Source: Cannabis sativa
Lineage: Eukaryota; Streptophyta; Magnoliopsida; Rosales; Cannabaceae
Direction of reading: 5' to 3'
NCBI RefSeq assembly: GCF_029168945.1
Contig: NC_083607.1
Location: 32,287,257 to 32,351,256, forward strand
Length of the DNA: 64,000 bases
Part shown: one piece after another, positions 10,443 through 23,092 of the stretch
How the letters are laid out: the number at the start of each line of letters is the position of its first letter
Numbering within the stretch: position 1 is the first letter of the stretch
The notes under the pieces: generated by a model
What the model was told of the DNA's origin: nothing
What the model saw: only the letters and a program-made list of their open reading frames with translations
Database searches by the model: none
Position numbers and translations under genes: made by a program

Positions 10443-13400
10443 TGCAATTCAGGATACTACAAGATAATAAATAGATATCAATTATGGTTTAACACAAAAT
10501 CTTATTCAGAAATTATTAGCACATAGCAAGTAGGAATGACTAGAGAAAATACTAAAAAAATTCAATCCTAAATAATTTCCAAGGTTTTCAACAAACTGAT
10601 ATCAGTGTCCCGTTTAGGCGAGAGTCAAAGCTATCATCCATTGAATAGAGTTGTCAGCTCATCTAAAATGACAAACATTCTAGCAACCTTTTATTCGATC
10701 GAAAAGAGAATCCGACGTTGTCCCGTTTAGGCGAGAGTCAAGGTCATTCCTATTTCATGAGCTTCCACCATTGTTTCATACGTTTGTAAGTCTTATACAG
10801 TCGCCACCATTAGGGTGATCAATAATAATATAAAAAACTGACAAATATACTTATCTTTCGAGATTAAACGGCGCTAACTTGCTAATGAACGTTCCTCCAT
10901 TAGGGAGGATTACTCACTAAAACAATAGCTATGTAAAACCAACAATGGAGATCGAATATCTTAAAATTATAAAGCTCATTATTTAAAATGTATTTTCTTC
11001 TATTATCTATTTATTTTAAATCTATATATATATTTATTAAATTTTAAATTTAGAATAAAACTCTAAATAAAATTTAATTTAATATTTGTAAAATTAAACT
11101 TAGATGGTTAAGAAAATAAAATGAATTATTTCCATCTTAGTATTAATTCTCCAACAAATATTAAGAAAATTACTTAATTTAAGTTGTATTAATTTAAATT
11201 AATTTGCAACTCAAATTAAAATTTTCTACAAATATATATATTGTATTTCCAAAAATATACAATTTTCGAAATACATTAAAATAAATCAAACTTTACTAGA
11301 AAAAATACTTCAAAAAAAATACTATCTATCTAGATTTTCTTGAATAATTAATTCAATTTCTAATATTATATTTTAGTTCCTTTATTTTAAATTAATCATT
11401 AAATGAAAGTATCATTGATTTAAGTTGATTCAAAATTAATGAAAATAATTAATTTACAACTTTAATCTATCTTTCAAGATAAATTCAAAATCATCTTGCA
11501 TAATCAAATGCAATTTTGAAAAATGATTAATAAAATAAATAAAATATATCTTGAAAATTATTCAAATTTAAGTTGTTCTAGAAATACCCAACTTAAAATA
11601 ATTTTCTATTTAATTAAATATCATGAAAATAACAATATCTAAGTATCATTATGAAAATCAACTTAGATATTTAATTTTCAATTTAATTAAATGTATTAAA
11701 TTCAGGAAATAAATAATTAAGTGTAGAGAAGGCTTGATTATTAATATCCAATTTAATACAAGGAAAAATATCCTTAATTGAATTGTACCAAAATTAATTA
11801 TTAAACAATTAATTTTATAATCAATGATATTTTCCTATATTAGAAATAATAATTAGTATAGAAATAACTATCTAGAAAATATCTCAATTTAACTAAGTAT
11901 CTTTTCAAGATTTGGAAAATATCTGATTTAAGTTATTATAGAAAGAATCTACAACTTAAAATTTTCCAAATAAAATTTAATTAAATATCAAAATTAGGTG
12001 GTAACTACCTAATTTAAAGATATTCCATTTTAAGTTTAAAACCAACTTAAAATTTATCTTTTAAGAATCTTCAATAACTAATTCCTAGAATTCCTCAACT
12101 TAATATTAAATTCAAAATATATTCAAATTTAAGTTAAAAAAGAAAATTAGTAATAACTAATTCATAACCTAAATAGGAATATTTAATGAAATAATAAAAG
12201 TAAGTTTCAGAAAGAATCTAGTTAGTTAAAATTCTTTATTTAATTAAATACAAGAAAAAATACAAATAGTTTATCTAGAAATAAAATTCCTTAAACTATG
12301 TTTTTCTTAAATTAATTTCGAAGAAATTAATTATGTTGCTATTAAATTTTATTAGGTCAAACTAGTTTAATTAACCTAGCACAGTTATCCAAATCAGGCA
12401 AATGGGCCTTCACAATTAGGGTTGTTCATGTGAGGGGGGGCTGGGTTCAATATGTCGTACCCACTTCTTAGGCTCCCAACTCTCACACAATGCCCAAAAG
12501 AGAGGAATTTAACCTTAAAATGAACAACTGTTATTAATTGAATAGGCCCATTAACTAAATGAGCCTAAATAAAATCTATCAAATTATGACATTTTATTTA
12601 GCAACAACAACCTATATGTGTCTATAACAGAAATTAAACATATAGGCTCACACAGGCACACAGATTTGGATGGATCCTATCATGTTACTAGGTCATACAC
12701 AGATGAAAGAAGAATGTAAAAAATTACCTGTTACAAATTATTTACTTGACCTATTGACAATTGAACCATGGGTTAAAATCAAATCATTGGATCTGTCAAC
12801 AAGTTAACCCTGGCAATTTAGATCAAGCAATAATAGGTTTTAGAAAACTTACAAAAAATCTAAAACGCATACTCCTGCAACAAGTTAGATTTGGATAGTT
12901 AGAAGTAGGATTTATTTAATTTTAAATATTAAACTTTATTTCGAAAAAAAATTAAAAAACATAAATTTCGGTTTTAAAGAATGAAATAAAAAAAAAATTT
13001 AAAATTAAACCTACAATTTTAAAAAATTAGGTTTTGAGTAACCTAAATATCATTTCAAAAGAAATTTGCTAACTTTCATTTTAAATTTCATGTTATTTAG
13101 TAAATTAAACATTCAATAAAATAGAAAATGGTAAATACATACCCTTTTCTGATTTTATAATTTAATTTAAGTAAAAATAACAAAATTTAAAAGTTAAACA
13201 AAAATATCTTATTTCCCCTTTTAAAATACCATGATTATAGTAATCTTATTCTACATAAAGTCAAATTACTAAAAAAAATATTTTTATAAAAAAATTTCTG
13301 ACCTTATATTTAAAAATAAGATAAAATAATCAAAATTTAAAAGAAATAAGAAAAGAGGTAAGCAATAATTGATTTTATCCTATTTTCAAATTCAAATTAC

Positions 13401-13917
13401 ACTAATATCTAAAATTAATTTTAAAATAAAATTAATTTATTTCTGATAATTAGATTTGAAAATTGAAAAACAAAAATCAAATTACAAAACTACACAAAAA
13501 ATCGGAAGTTAATTCCATGAAATAGTATGAAAAATTGAAGAAAACGAAGAAAAATTGCACACTGTACGGATGGTATGCGTTGCATCCGCGCGCGTATATA
13601 GGGTGATCTGCCGAGTTTCCTCGGCGCTGGGATGCTGCAAGCAGCCCTTCCGCGCGCGTGGGTAGGGTGATCACCACCCCGATTTTTCTCGATTTTCAAA
13701 AATTCATAACTAATTGAAATTAAATCGAAATCAAATTCTGTAAAAAAGGTAAATTGCTTAGAATTTTTCAAACTATCCAATAAAAATAATTTCAGGTACA
13801 GATAATCAATTATTTTTCCCTGAATTCACAAACATCAATATGACACATCATGAAACCATCCAAATCACAAACAAATCGTTTTAAGTCCAAATTTCTTGCA
13901 AGCAAATCAATTACCAT
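10443..13917 (-). other. Long AT-rich 5' leader of copia B
   Basis: About 3.5 kb between primer site and gag with no supported gene. It is the inverted counterpart of 17769-20690 in copia C: both contain the paired GGGACA/GCGAGAGTCAA stretches (10600-10740; 20420-20550), the CACACAGGCACACAGATTTG-type stretch (around 12650; 19155 on the other strand) and a GC-rich island with a hairpin. Conservation of a long non-coding leader in two members shows it is a family trait, probably holding packaging or translation signals (inference). Confidence 0.7.
13560..13680 (-). other. GC-rich island with hairpin in copia B leader
   Basis: A roughly 120-bp CpG-rich patch in otherwise very AT-rich DNA, with CGCGCGCG runs. 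CGGATG (13567-13572) and CATCCG (13583-13588) can pair. The homologous patch in copia C (18020-18240) keeps a longer perfect hairpin. Confidence 0.6.
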
Positions 13918-13932
13918 GGCTCTGGTGCCAGT
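13918..13932 (-). other. Primer binding site of copia B
   Basis: On the minus strand ACTGGCACCAGAGCC follows the LTR end. Copia C has ACTGGTATCAGAGCC in the same place, so this is a mutated tRNA-iMet-type primer site. Confidence 0.85.
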
Positions 13933-15839
13933 TATTGGAATAAATTTTACCAGGACCTTAGATCTATTCACAAGTATGTTGATTTAACAACCTAAATATG
14001 AACTTCTAAAACGATAAACTAAACACATAAAAGTTAAGAATAACTTACAGTGATGGCAGCGGAATTAAGTGTCTCCTTCCACTCAGATCTCTAACCCTTG
14101 ATTCATGTCTGTAGCAGAGTATAATCTAGATCTCAGCCCGAATGTCCTTTAGTTGGATGTAATCCTTCACAGTCTTACAAACTATGATTGAGGTACTGAG
14201 TGATGTGTGTGGGCACTTCTCTCTCACAAGGGATTCGAAATTTTCTCTCTTCTTTTCTCTCTTATTTTCATGGGTTATCAAGCATGCAAGAGAAGAGAAC
14301 AAGGGCTGCTATATATAGGGAGAAGGGAGAGCACAACTATCCAAATAAGCAGTTTCCTCTTTTACTGTGTAATTGATTAACTGCCTTATTTAGTGTGATC
14401 CACCACTTTCCTATTATTGTTAGGCTTTGATTAGCAATTACATGGCAATTAAAATTGAAAATAAAAATTGGGAAACATGCAAGCATGTGGCCGGCCATGG
14501 TGTGTATGGGCCTCACATGGAGTTTGCAGTTTCCTCAATTTTATTTCTATTTCTCGAAAAATACCATTTTTCCAATTCTAATCATTTAAATGCCAAAACT
14601 AATTATTTAATAACTAAAATAGATTATTAAATAAAATTGTCGTTTAATATATCATTATTAATTAGACATATAAAGTCTCTTAATTAATAATTAAACCTAG
14701 AAACCCTTTTATTTACAATTTCATCCTTAAACTGTGAGAATTCACAAATTAGACATAGTCTAATTTTTAGAACTATAATTGATCAATTATAAATCAATTA
14801 TAGAGTCTTACAATCAGTATAGTCTCAACTAGAATGGGGACCATGGATCTATATGATGAGGTTCCAATAAGTTGAACCGATTTACCAAGTAAATCCCTAA
14901 CTTATTAATTCCTTGTTGAATCCACTCTTAGAACTTGGAATTGCACTCTCAGACTTATATAGAGCATATTATATGTTTCACGATATCAATATGCTATATC
15001 ATTTAACCATTGTTATAATCTTAATGTGATTAAGAGATCCTCTATATAGATGATTTACATCGAGATGGGACCAATTTACCGTTTACACCCCTCAATGTGT
15101 TTTGCCCCTTAAAACACTTAGTTACCTGTAAATGATGTTTTAGTGATCTAATATATGGTCACTGAAACAAGAGCTCATCCATTTACTTCTATTTAACTAT
15201 GCTCGAAGGGAATCATCACTTTACTTCTATACACCAGTAGAAGCTATAGATTCCATATTTATGTTCAGCACTCCCACTCAGTTATGCTATCATGTTCCCA
15301 AAATATACGTATCATCCTGACCCAAAAGTAGGCTTAACTAATAAATCAAAGAACATGAATAGCACTCCTCAGATTGAGCCTGAGCATATCAGGATTTAGA
15401 TTCTCTTAATCTAAGATCAACTTCTGATATTGACTTGGAACGATACAACGGTAAGTTTACAATATCTTTGACCAAGTTCAATATCAGTCCAGTCCAATGT
15501 ATACTCCATACATTCGAAACTAGTATAATTTAGCAATGTTCTGGAAAGAACATAACACTTACTCCAAGTGTAAGTATACTTCATCGCTGATTATCACATC
15601 AGTGTAAATCCAAAAACACTAATGAACAGGGACCAAATCTTTTGAATTATATAATCACAATCACATTCCACTCTGTTGACAATACTGTAATTGTGAATAA
15701 CTACATGTTCTGGATTTAACTGATTTTGTGCATATATATATTAAACCATAAAAATGTAACATACATAAATCACTTCAAGATTCTAAATTGATAACTAATT
15801 AGATTGTAATGGGTTTTATTTAGGGCACAAAACCCAACA
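13933..15839 (-). repeat. Copia B 5' LTR (1907 bp)
   Basis: Full LTR on the minus strand, from TGTTGGGTTTTGTGCCC at 15839 to TTCCAATA at 13933. It is about 1.9 kb like the other copies. The plus strand near 14300 reads CTATATATAGGG, just upstream of the leader, a plausible TATA region for the element's own transcript when read on the minus strand. Confidence 0.92.
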
Positions 15840-15967
15840 TATAGATCCTGTTAAAATATAATCCAACAAAAAGTGATAAAAAAACATTAGAAAATGCTAT
15901 AATGGCTCGGCCAGATCAGTTTTAACAGTCAAAGAAGAAATTAAAGAAGAAGTGGATTCCATGAGAA
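15840..15967 (+). pseudogene. Copia A pol fragment, start of reverse transcriptase
   Basis: Wedged between copia B and copia C is about 130 bp that reads like the N-terminal edge of a copia RT: SDKKTLENAIMARPDQ in one frame and EEIKEEVDSMRT in another after a small frameshift. Its continuation (DIVVAPNGIKAIGCKW) appears at 23093, directly after copia C. So these two pieces were one gene before C inserted. The upstream part of A must lie left of the window, beyond copia B. Confidence 0.75.
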
Positions 15968-17391
15968 CCAAATAAATAAAACTCTATTTCAATCTAATCT
16001 CTATCATTTAAATATCAATAAAGAAACATAAGTATATTCATCACTTATTTAATGTGTCATTTGGTTCATGTTTTTATTTATATGTTTATTTAATTTATAA
16101 ATTCATCCAAATCCTTATCACATTTATGTTATTGATTATTGTGTCGTCAGAACAGTGGAAAGTAATCAAGATTGTGTGATTAAATATATATACCTAGATT
16201 TATCAGCACACTGGGTTTAACTGATATAATAATCTACAACATAGTTTACTTGCAACTTGGATAAGTGCTATGTCCTTTCCAGGGCATTGGTTAAAGTAAA
16301 GCTTGGGTTGGATGCATGGAGTATGCATTGGAAGGGACCGATATTGAACTTTGAATCAGATATGATAAATTTACTGTAATATCTATTCAATTCAATATCA
16401 CCTAGTTGATCCTAGATCAAATCATCTTAATCTTGACATGGTTATGTTCGATCTCAAGAGTATTATACATGTTCTTTGATTTGTTAGTTAAGCCCCCTTT
16501 TTAGTCAGGGTGATACGTACATTTTGGGAACATGGTAGTGCAATTGAGTGGGAGCGCTAAACATAGATATGGAATCTATAGCTTCTATTAGGACATAGAA
16601 GTGAAATGATGATTTTCTTCAAGCTTGGCTAAACAGAGATAAATGGTTGAGTACTCATTTCAGTGATTATGTTAGTTCACTGAAATATCATTTATAGGTG
16701 GAACATATAGAGCGTTCTATATAACTGAGAGTGCAATTCAAAGTTCTATGGTGGATGCAAGAAGGAATTAATAAGTCAGTGAATTTACTTGGTAAATTCT
16801 AGAGCTGCTTATTGGAAGCTCAGATATATAGAGCTGCTTATTGAAAGCTCAGATATATAGGCCTATGGTCCCCATACTAGTTGAGACAATACTACTTATA
16901 AGACTCAGTTAATTGATTTTGATTAATCAATTATAATTCTAAAATGAGACTATGTCTAGTTTATGAATTTTCACTAAGCAAGGGCTTAATTGTAAAGAAA
17001 GAGTTTTTAGAGTTTATTTGTTAATTAAGAAACTTTGTTAAGTCTAATTAATAAATATATTAATGACAATATTATTTAATAATTTAATTTTAGTTATTAA
17101 ATAATTAGTTTTGGCATTTAAGTGGTTAAATTAGAAAATTGGCATTTTTTAGAAAATAAGAATGAAAATGAGAAAAATGGTAAAATTACAAAGTGGGGCC
17201 CAATAGCAATCCATTGCCGGCCACTTCACAAGGGATTTGCCACTTTATTTTTCTATTTTTTTTAATGCTAATTAAATATAACCTAACCCTAAGTAGTTTC
17301 TGATAAATAAGTAGTGATGGCTTACGGGAAAAGATGATGCCTCTCACTCCTTCAGTAAAAATTTGAGCCTTTCTTCCTATACCTAGCCGAA

Positions 17392-17432
<41 letters not shown>

Positions 17433-17750
17433 TCTCTTCAAAACCGAAGCCTATAATGAAAGAGTGAGTGCCCACACACATCAAGTGGTACTCAATCATA
17501 GTGTGTAAGGCTGTGAAGAATCCAATTTCAAGAGAAGGAGATTTGGACTCAGATCTTGGTGATACTCTGCTACAGAAAGGATACAAGGGTTAGAGATCTG
17601 AGTGGAAGGAGAAATTATATTCAGCTGCAATCACTGTAAGGTTCCTGATACTTTATATGTGTTTATTTCATATCGTTTTAGAAGTTCATATTTATGATGT
17701 TAATAACATACTTGTTAGTAAATCTAGATCCTGGTAAAATAATTCCAACA
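15968..17750 (+). repeat. Copia C 5' LTR (slightly truncated, rearranged)
   Basis: Begins in the ATAAATAAAACTC region that lies about 15 bases inside complete family members and ends AATTCCAACA at 17750. Relative to other copies it lacks about 150 bp near 16700, and it has a roughly 30-bp tandem duplication at 16801-16860 (GAGCTGCTTATTGNAAGCTC twice). A (CT)n tract lies at 17394-17430. Confidence 0.85.
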
Positions 17751-17768
17751 ACTGGTATCAGAGCCATG
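17751..17768 (+). other. Primer binding site of copia C
   Basis: ACTGGTATCAGAGCCATG directly follows the LTR, the canonical tRNA-iMet complement. Confidence 0.93.
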
Positions 17769-20690
17769 ATAATTGATTTACTTTCAAGAAATTTGGACTT
17801 AAAACGATTTATGTGTAATTTAGATTGTTTCATGTTGATCTGTGTGTTATTTGATGATTGATTGATGTTTGCAAAATTTTGATGAAAAATAATTAAATTT
17901 TCGTTCTGGAATTATTTTTGTTGGATAGTTTGGCAAAAATTAAGCAATTTACTTTTTTTATAGAACTTAATTTTGATTTTATTTGAATTAGTTATGAATT
18001 TTTTAAAATCGAAAAAAAATCAAGGGTGGTGACACACCCATGCACGCGCGGATGCACGTGACACACGGGTGTCTCCCCTATTTCAGGCACGGGCTGTTCG
18101 AAGGAACACGTCCATGGTGTCTGAAAATTCCCCCCCCCCCAAGCGCGCGGACAGGCTGCATGCAGCCTCTGTGTGCGGCAATCCTCGCCCATGACACCAA
18201 CCACGCGCGCGCGGATGGTATGCACTACATACCATCCGCACCAAATGTAATTTTTTCCAATTTTTTCATTTTTTCATGGAATTAATTTCGAATTTTTTGT
18301 GTAGTTTTGTATTTTGATTTTGATTTTTTAATTTTCAAATCTAATTATCAGAATTAAATTAATTATTTTTTTTTTAAAATTAATTTAAGATATTAGTGAA
18401 ATTTGAATTTGAAAATAGGTAAAAATCTATCTTTTTTGCTTAATTAATTATCTTATTTTTAAAAATTTAATTATTTTATCTTATTTTTAAATTTATGGTC
18501 AGATATTTAGATTTAAATTTTTTTTAATAAAATGACCTTATTTGAAATTTAAAATAAGATTATTTTAATCATGATATTTTAAATAGAAATAGATATTATG
18601 CTAACTTTTAAATTTTGTTATTTTTTATTTAAATTAAATTGTAAAGTCATAAAAATGATATTAAATTATTATTTTATTTTATTGGATATTTAATTTTTAA
18701 TAAATAACGTGAAATTTGAAAAGTTGTTAGCATTTTTTTTGAAAAAGATACTTAGGTTAGTTGAAACCTAATTTTTCAAATTTATAGGTTTAATTTTAAA
18801 TTTTTTTTAATTTATTTATATATTCATATATTCTGAAAAGAAAATATATTATTTATTTATTTATTTATTTATTGAAATTATTAAATTAAATTAAAATTAA
18901 ATAAACCCTATATCCAACTATCCAACTTGTTGTAGGTATATGTGTTTTATATTGTTTGATTGTCAAAACAAGTTTTATAGAACCTATTATTGCTTGATCT
19001 AAATTGACATGGTTAACTTGTTGACAGATCTAATAATCTGATTTTAACCCATAGTTCAATTGTCAATAGGTCAAACCAATATTTTGTAACAGGTAAATTT
19101 CACATTCTTCTTTCATCTATGTATAACCTAGTAACATGATAGGATCCATCCAAATCTGTGGGCCTGTGTGAGCCTATATGTTTGCTTTGGGCTTAGATAC
19201 ATATAGGTAGCCCATTTAATTTTTGTAATTAAAATGGACTAGGTTGCTAAATAAAATGTCACACCATGATAGATTTTATTTAGGCCCAATTAGTGTTTGG
19301 GCCTATTCAATTAATAACAGTTGTTCATTTTAAGGTTAAATTCCTCTCTTTTGGGCCTTGTGTGAGAGTTAGGGGGCCATAGCAGTGGGTACAACATACT
19401 GAACCCAGCCCTCCCTCACATGAACAACCCCAACTGTGAAGGCCCATTTGCCTTATTTGAATAACTGTACAAGGTTAATTAAACTAGTCTAACCTAATAA
19501 AATTGATTAGCAACATAATCAATTTCGAAATATATGAAATTAATTTTTCATTTGAATATTTTGAAATTAATTTAGAAAAACACACTTAGTTTAATGAAAT
19601 TCAAATTCAAGATAAACTAAATGTATTTTTCTATATTTAATTAAATAAAGAATTAATAACTAATTAGATTCTTCTCAAGCTTAATTATTTAATATTTCAT
19701 TAAATATATTTATAACTAATTTTGGATCAACTTGAATTTGAATATTTTTGAAATTCAAAAATTAAGTTGATGTATTCTAGGAATTAGTTATTGATAGATT
19801 CGTGGAATATTTTTTAAGTTGAAAGTTTGTTAATTTTGGATCAACTTAAAATGGAATATTTTTCAAATTAAGTGGTTAGTAACTTAATTTGTTATTTAAT
19901 TAAATTTTGAAAAATAATTTAAGTTGAAAATTTTGTTATTTTAGAGCAACTTAAATTAGATATTTTTCAAGTATTTATTTTATTATATTTTTTAAAATTT
20001 TCGAAATTCTATATATTATTATATAATGATTTTTGAAAATTAAATTAAAGTTAAAAATTAATTTTTAATTAATTTTGGACCAACTTTAAATTAATTAATT
20101 TTCATTATTAAAATATATGGATTAAAATAAATGATTAAATAAATATTATTTTAAATAATGAGCTTTAATCAAGAGATATTTGATCTCCATTGTTGGTCTT
20201 ACAATAGTTAAATGTTTTCAATATAACCTCGAGACGCTAGACTTCGTCCTCCTTATGGATGGTTATTCGTTGAAAGCATTTAACACCGTAAGATCTTATA
20301 TGATAAGTATTTTGTAAGTTTTCGTCTCTATTAGACCTCCCCTACAGTGACTACTTAGAGATAAACTTACATAACATGAAACAATGGTGGAAGCTCATAA
20401 AATGAGAATAATCTTGACTCTTGCCACCGGGACAATGTTGGATTCTCATTTTGATCAAATAAAAGGTTGCTAAAATGGTATCCATTTTAGATGAGCTGAC
20501 TACTCTATTCAACTAATGTTATCTTTGACTCTCGCCTACCGGGACACTGCATTTCATTATGTTGGAAACCTTGGAAAATAATAAATATGTTTAGTTTTTA
20601 GTATTTTTGCGAACATATCTGATTACTTGTTATTTTCTGAACTTGTGTATGAATTTATTGAACCAAATGATTTACTTCTGTTTATTGATA
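17769..20690 (+). other. Long AT-rich 5' leader of copia C
   Basis: About 2.9 kb without a supported gene, homologous to the copia B leader in opposite orientation. It contains the GC-rich island at 18020-18240. Confidence 0.7.
18211..18239 (+). other. Perfect 12-bp hairpin in GC-rich island of copia C leader
   Basis: GCGGATGGTATG (18211-18222) and CATACCATCCGC (18228-18239) are perfect inverted repeats with a 5-base loop. The site is about 460 bp after the primer site and recurs in weaker form in copia B. Confidence 0.7.
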
Positions 20691-20699
20691 TCTGTAGTG

Positions 20700-21911
20700 T
20701 CAAAAATGTACAACCCACATCCCAACACTCATCTAGAATATGTCTTTAGGAATGAACTCGAAGGTGTGAAGAAGACTCCTGGTCAGAGTAATAATTCACA
20801 CTTGCTCATGATGAACATGAAATTCTAGAAAGCAGCTAAGCTTGGAATTGTTCAATCTAAAGAGCAAAGAGTTCATAGCTCCGACAATCCTACTACTTCA
20901 AGCTCAGTTAAGAAGAATAGAGAAAGTGATTTCACTTCCCAACAGATTGAACCAGCAATAAGAACAATCCAAAAATAGTTAAGCAATGATGCTTTAGCTT
21001 TTGAAACGTGTGTTTTAGAGAATGATAAATCCATCTGGATTCTTGATTCTGGATCTACAAACCATGTCAGTTGATCATTGAAATTGCTTGAAAACTGGAA
21101 TTATTTGAAGTCCGAAGAGTTGAAACTTAAAGTTGGTAATGGCGATACGGTATCGGTTAGAGCTAGAGGAAAATCCAAACTCAAGTTTCAAAACAGAATT
21201 TTGGAATTAGACAATGTCTTATTCATTCCAAATTTCAGTAGAAACTTGATTTCTATGTCATGCTTACAATTGCAACAATACAAATTAGATTTTTCGAGTT
21301 CTGGTTCTACCATTTCTCGAAATGACATTCAAATTTGTGTTGCATCTATGGAATATGGGCTTTATGTTCTAAGACCAGATGAACCATTTGCGCTTCATAA
21401 CGAACTGTTTAAAGTAGCTAAACCTAGAAACCATAAAAAGCAAAAGATCGATAATGAAGACGAAACATATCTATGGCACTTACGTCTTGGTCATATAGGC
21501 TATGATAGACTTCACAGATTAACCAAAGGTGGTCCACTGAAAAATGTCACCTTAGGTGAATTACTAGTTTGTGAATCTTGCCTAGAAGGTAAAATGACAA
21601 AACGTTCTTTCTCTGCAAAGGGAGAGCGTGCCAAAGAACCACTAGGCATAGTACATTCAGATCTTTGTGGACCACTGAATGTCAAAGCTAGAGGTGCTTA
21701 TGAGTACTTTGTCACTTTCATTGATGATTACTCTAGATATGGTCATATTTACCTTGTGCATAAGAAATCTGAAACGTTTGAAAAGTTTCAGGAATTTCTA
21801 GCGTTGGCTCAAAACCAATTAGGTAAAACCTTAAAGATCTTGTGAACTGATAGGGGTGGAGAATATATGGATATGCAGTTCAAAGATCATTTAATTGAAC
21901 TTGACATTGAT
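20700..21911 (+). pseudogene. Copia C gag-tail, protease and integrase remnant
   Basis: Remnant of a copia polyprotein. A stop-ridden frame ends in the aspartic protease motif WILDSGSTNHVS (about 21038-21073). It is followed by the longest open piece (21078-21845): the GAG-pre-integrase domain with its HHCC zinc pattern (HLRLGH near 21477, CESCLEGK near 21570), then the start of the integrase core with HSDLCGPL and FIDDYSRYG. A stop at 21843-21845 interrupts KIL*TDRGGEYMD, which carries the second catalytic Asp. The frame ends at about 21911 where LTR sequence begins. The capsid part of gag is absent, so protease through mid-integrase is all that remains. Confidence 0.85.
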
Positions 21912-23092
21912 ACCCATTTACCGTCACACCCTTCAATGTATAAGGATTAATTTAATGTCACTAAAATATCATTTATAGGTGGCTAAGTGTTTTAAAATAA
22001 TCCCTATAGAATGTAAATCATCTATAGAGGATCATTGATTATTGGGATTATAACAATGAATAACTAATAGCGTATCTATATCGTGGAACATATAGAGCGT
22101 TCTATATAACCGAGAGTGCAATTCAAACTTCTTTCGTGGATGCAACAAGGAATTAATAAGTCAGTGAATTTACTTGGTAAATTCTAGAGCTGCTTATTGA
22201 AAGCTCAGATATATAGGCCCATGGTCCCCATACTAGTTGAGACAATACTACTTGTAAGACTCAGTTAATTGATTTTAATTAATCAATTATAATTCTAAAA
22301 TTAGACTATGTCTAGTTTATGAATTTTCACTAAGCAAGGGCTTAATTGTGAAGAAAGAGTTTCTAGGGTTTATTTGTTAATTAAGAGACTTTGTTAAGTC
22401 TAATTAATAAATATATTAAATGACAATATTATTTAATAATTTAATTTTAGTTATTAAATAATTAGTTTTGGCATTTAAGTGGTTAAATTAGAAAATTGAC
22501 ATTTTTGAGAAAATAAGAAGAAAATAAGAAAAATGGAAAAATTGTACATTGGGGGCCTAATAGCAATCCATGGCCGGCCACTTCACAAGGGATTTGCCAC
22601 TTTATTTTTCTATTTTTTCAATGCTAATTAAATCTAACCTAACCCTAAGTGGTTTTCTATAAATAGGTAGTGATGGCTTAAGGGAAAAGATGATGCATCT
22701 TATTCCTTCAATAAAAATTTGAGCCTCTCTTCCTATACCTAGCCGAAACCTCTCTCTCTCTCTCTCTCTCTTCCTCTCTTCAAAACTAAAGCCTATAGTG
22801 AAAGAGTGAGTGCCAACACGCATCAAGTGGTACTCAATCATAGTGTGTAAGGCTGTGAAGAATCCATTTTCAAGAGAAGGATATTCAGACTCAGATCTTG
22901 GTGATACTCTGCTACAGAAAGGATACAAGGGTTAGAGATCTGAGTGGAAAGAGACATTATATTCCGCTGCAACCACTGTAAGGTTCCTGATACTTTATAT
23001 GTGTTTATTTCATATCGTTTTAGAAGTTAATATTTAGGATGTTAATAACATACTTGTTAGTAAATCTAGATCCTGGTAAAATAATTCCAACA
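21912..23092 (+). repeat. Copia C 3' LTR fragment with inverted scrap at its edge
   Basis: From about 21950 to 23092 this is the second half of the family LTR in plus orientation, ending AATTCCAACA. The first roughly 35 bp (21912-21945) instead match the LTR in the opposite orientation (ATTTACCGT..ACACCC..TCAATG, as at 15077-15100). The breakpoint is therefore complex. (CT)n tract at 22750-22772. Confidence 0.75.

Larger units (their letters stand above)
1..15839 (-). mobile_element. Ty1/copia element B (gag-bearing, pol decayed), entering from left edge
   Basis: A minus-strand copia element. Its 3' LTR runs off the left edge (1-498), its 5' LTR is 13933-15839, and a tRNA-iMet-type primer site adjoins the 5' LTR. 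A decayed gag lies at 9576-10442. The pol region is reduced to non-coding sequence with short recognisable scraps. A long leader of about 3.5 kb separates primer site and gag. It is interrupted by a Ty3-like element at 649-7921, without which the visible part is about 8.6 kb. The TSD cannot be tested because the left end is outside the window; the five bases after the right end are TATAG. It appears inserted in the pol gene of older copia A. Confidence 0.85.
15968..23092 (+). mobile_element. Ty1/copia element C, internally deleted
   Basis: Plus-strand copia of the same LTR family. 5' LTR about 15968-17750, primer site 17751, leader to about 20690, remnants of gag tail, protease and integrase to about 21911, then a 5'-truncated 3' LTR to 23092. 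The capsid part of gag and all of RT and RNase H are missing. It interrupts copia A pol. The first roughly 15 bases of the LTR appear lost, so no TSD can be shown. Confidence 0.8.

Noticed and set aside
13477..13780. ORFs over the GC-rich leader island of copia B
   Set aside because: GC-rich DNA lacks stops by composition. The homologous island in copia C encodes a different peptide, so coding is not conserved.
17992..18285. Overlapping ORFs on both strands in the copia C GC-rich island
   Set aside because: Produced by CpG-rich low-stop sequence around the hairpin; no protein features.
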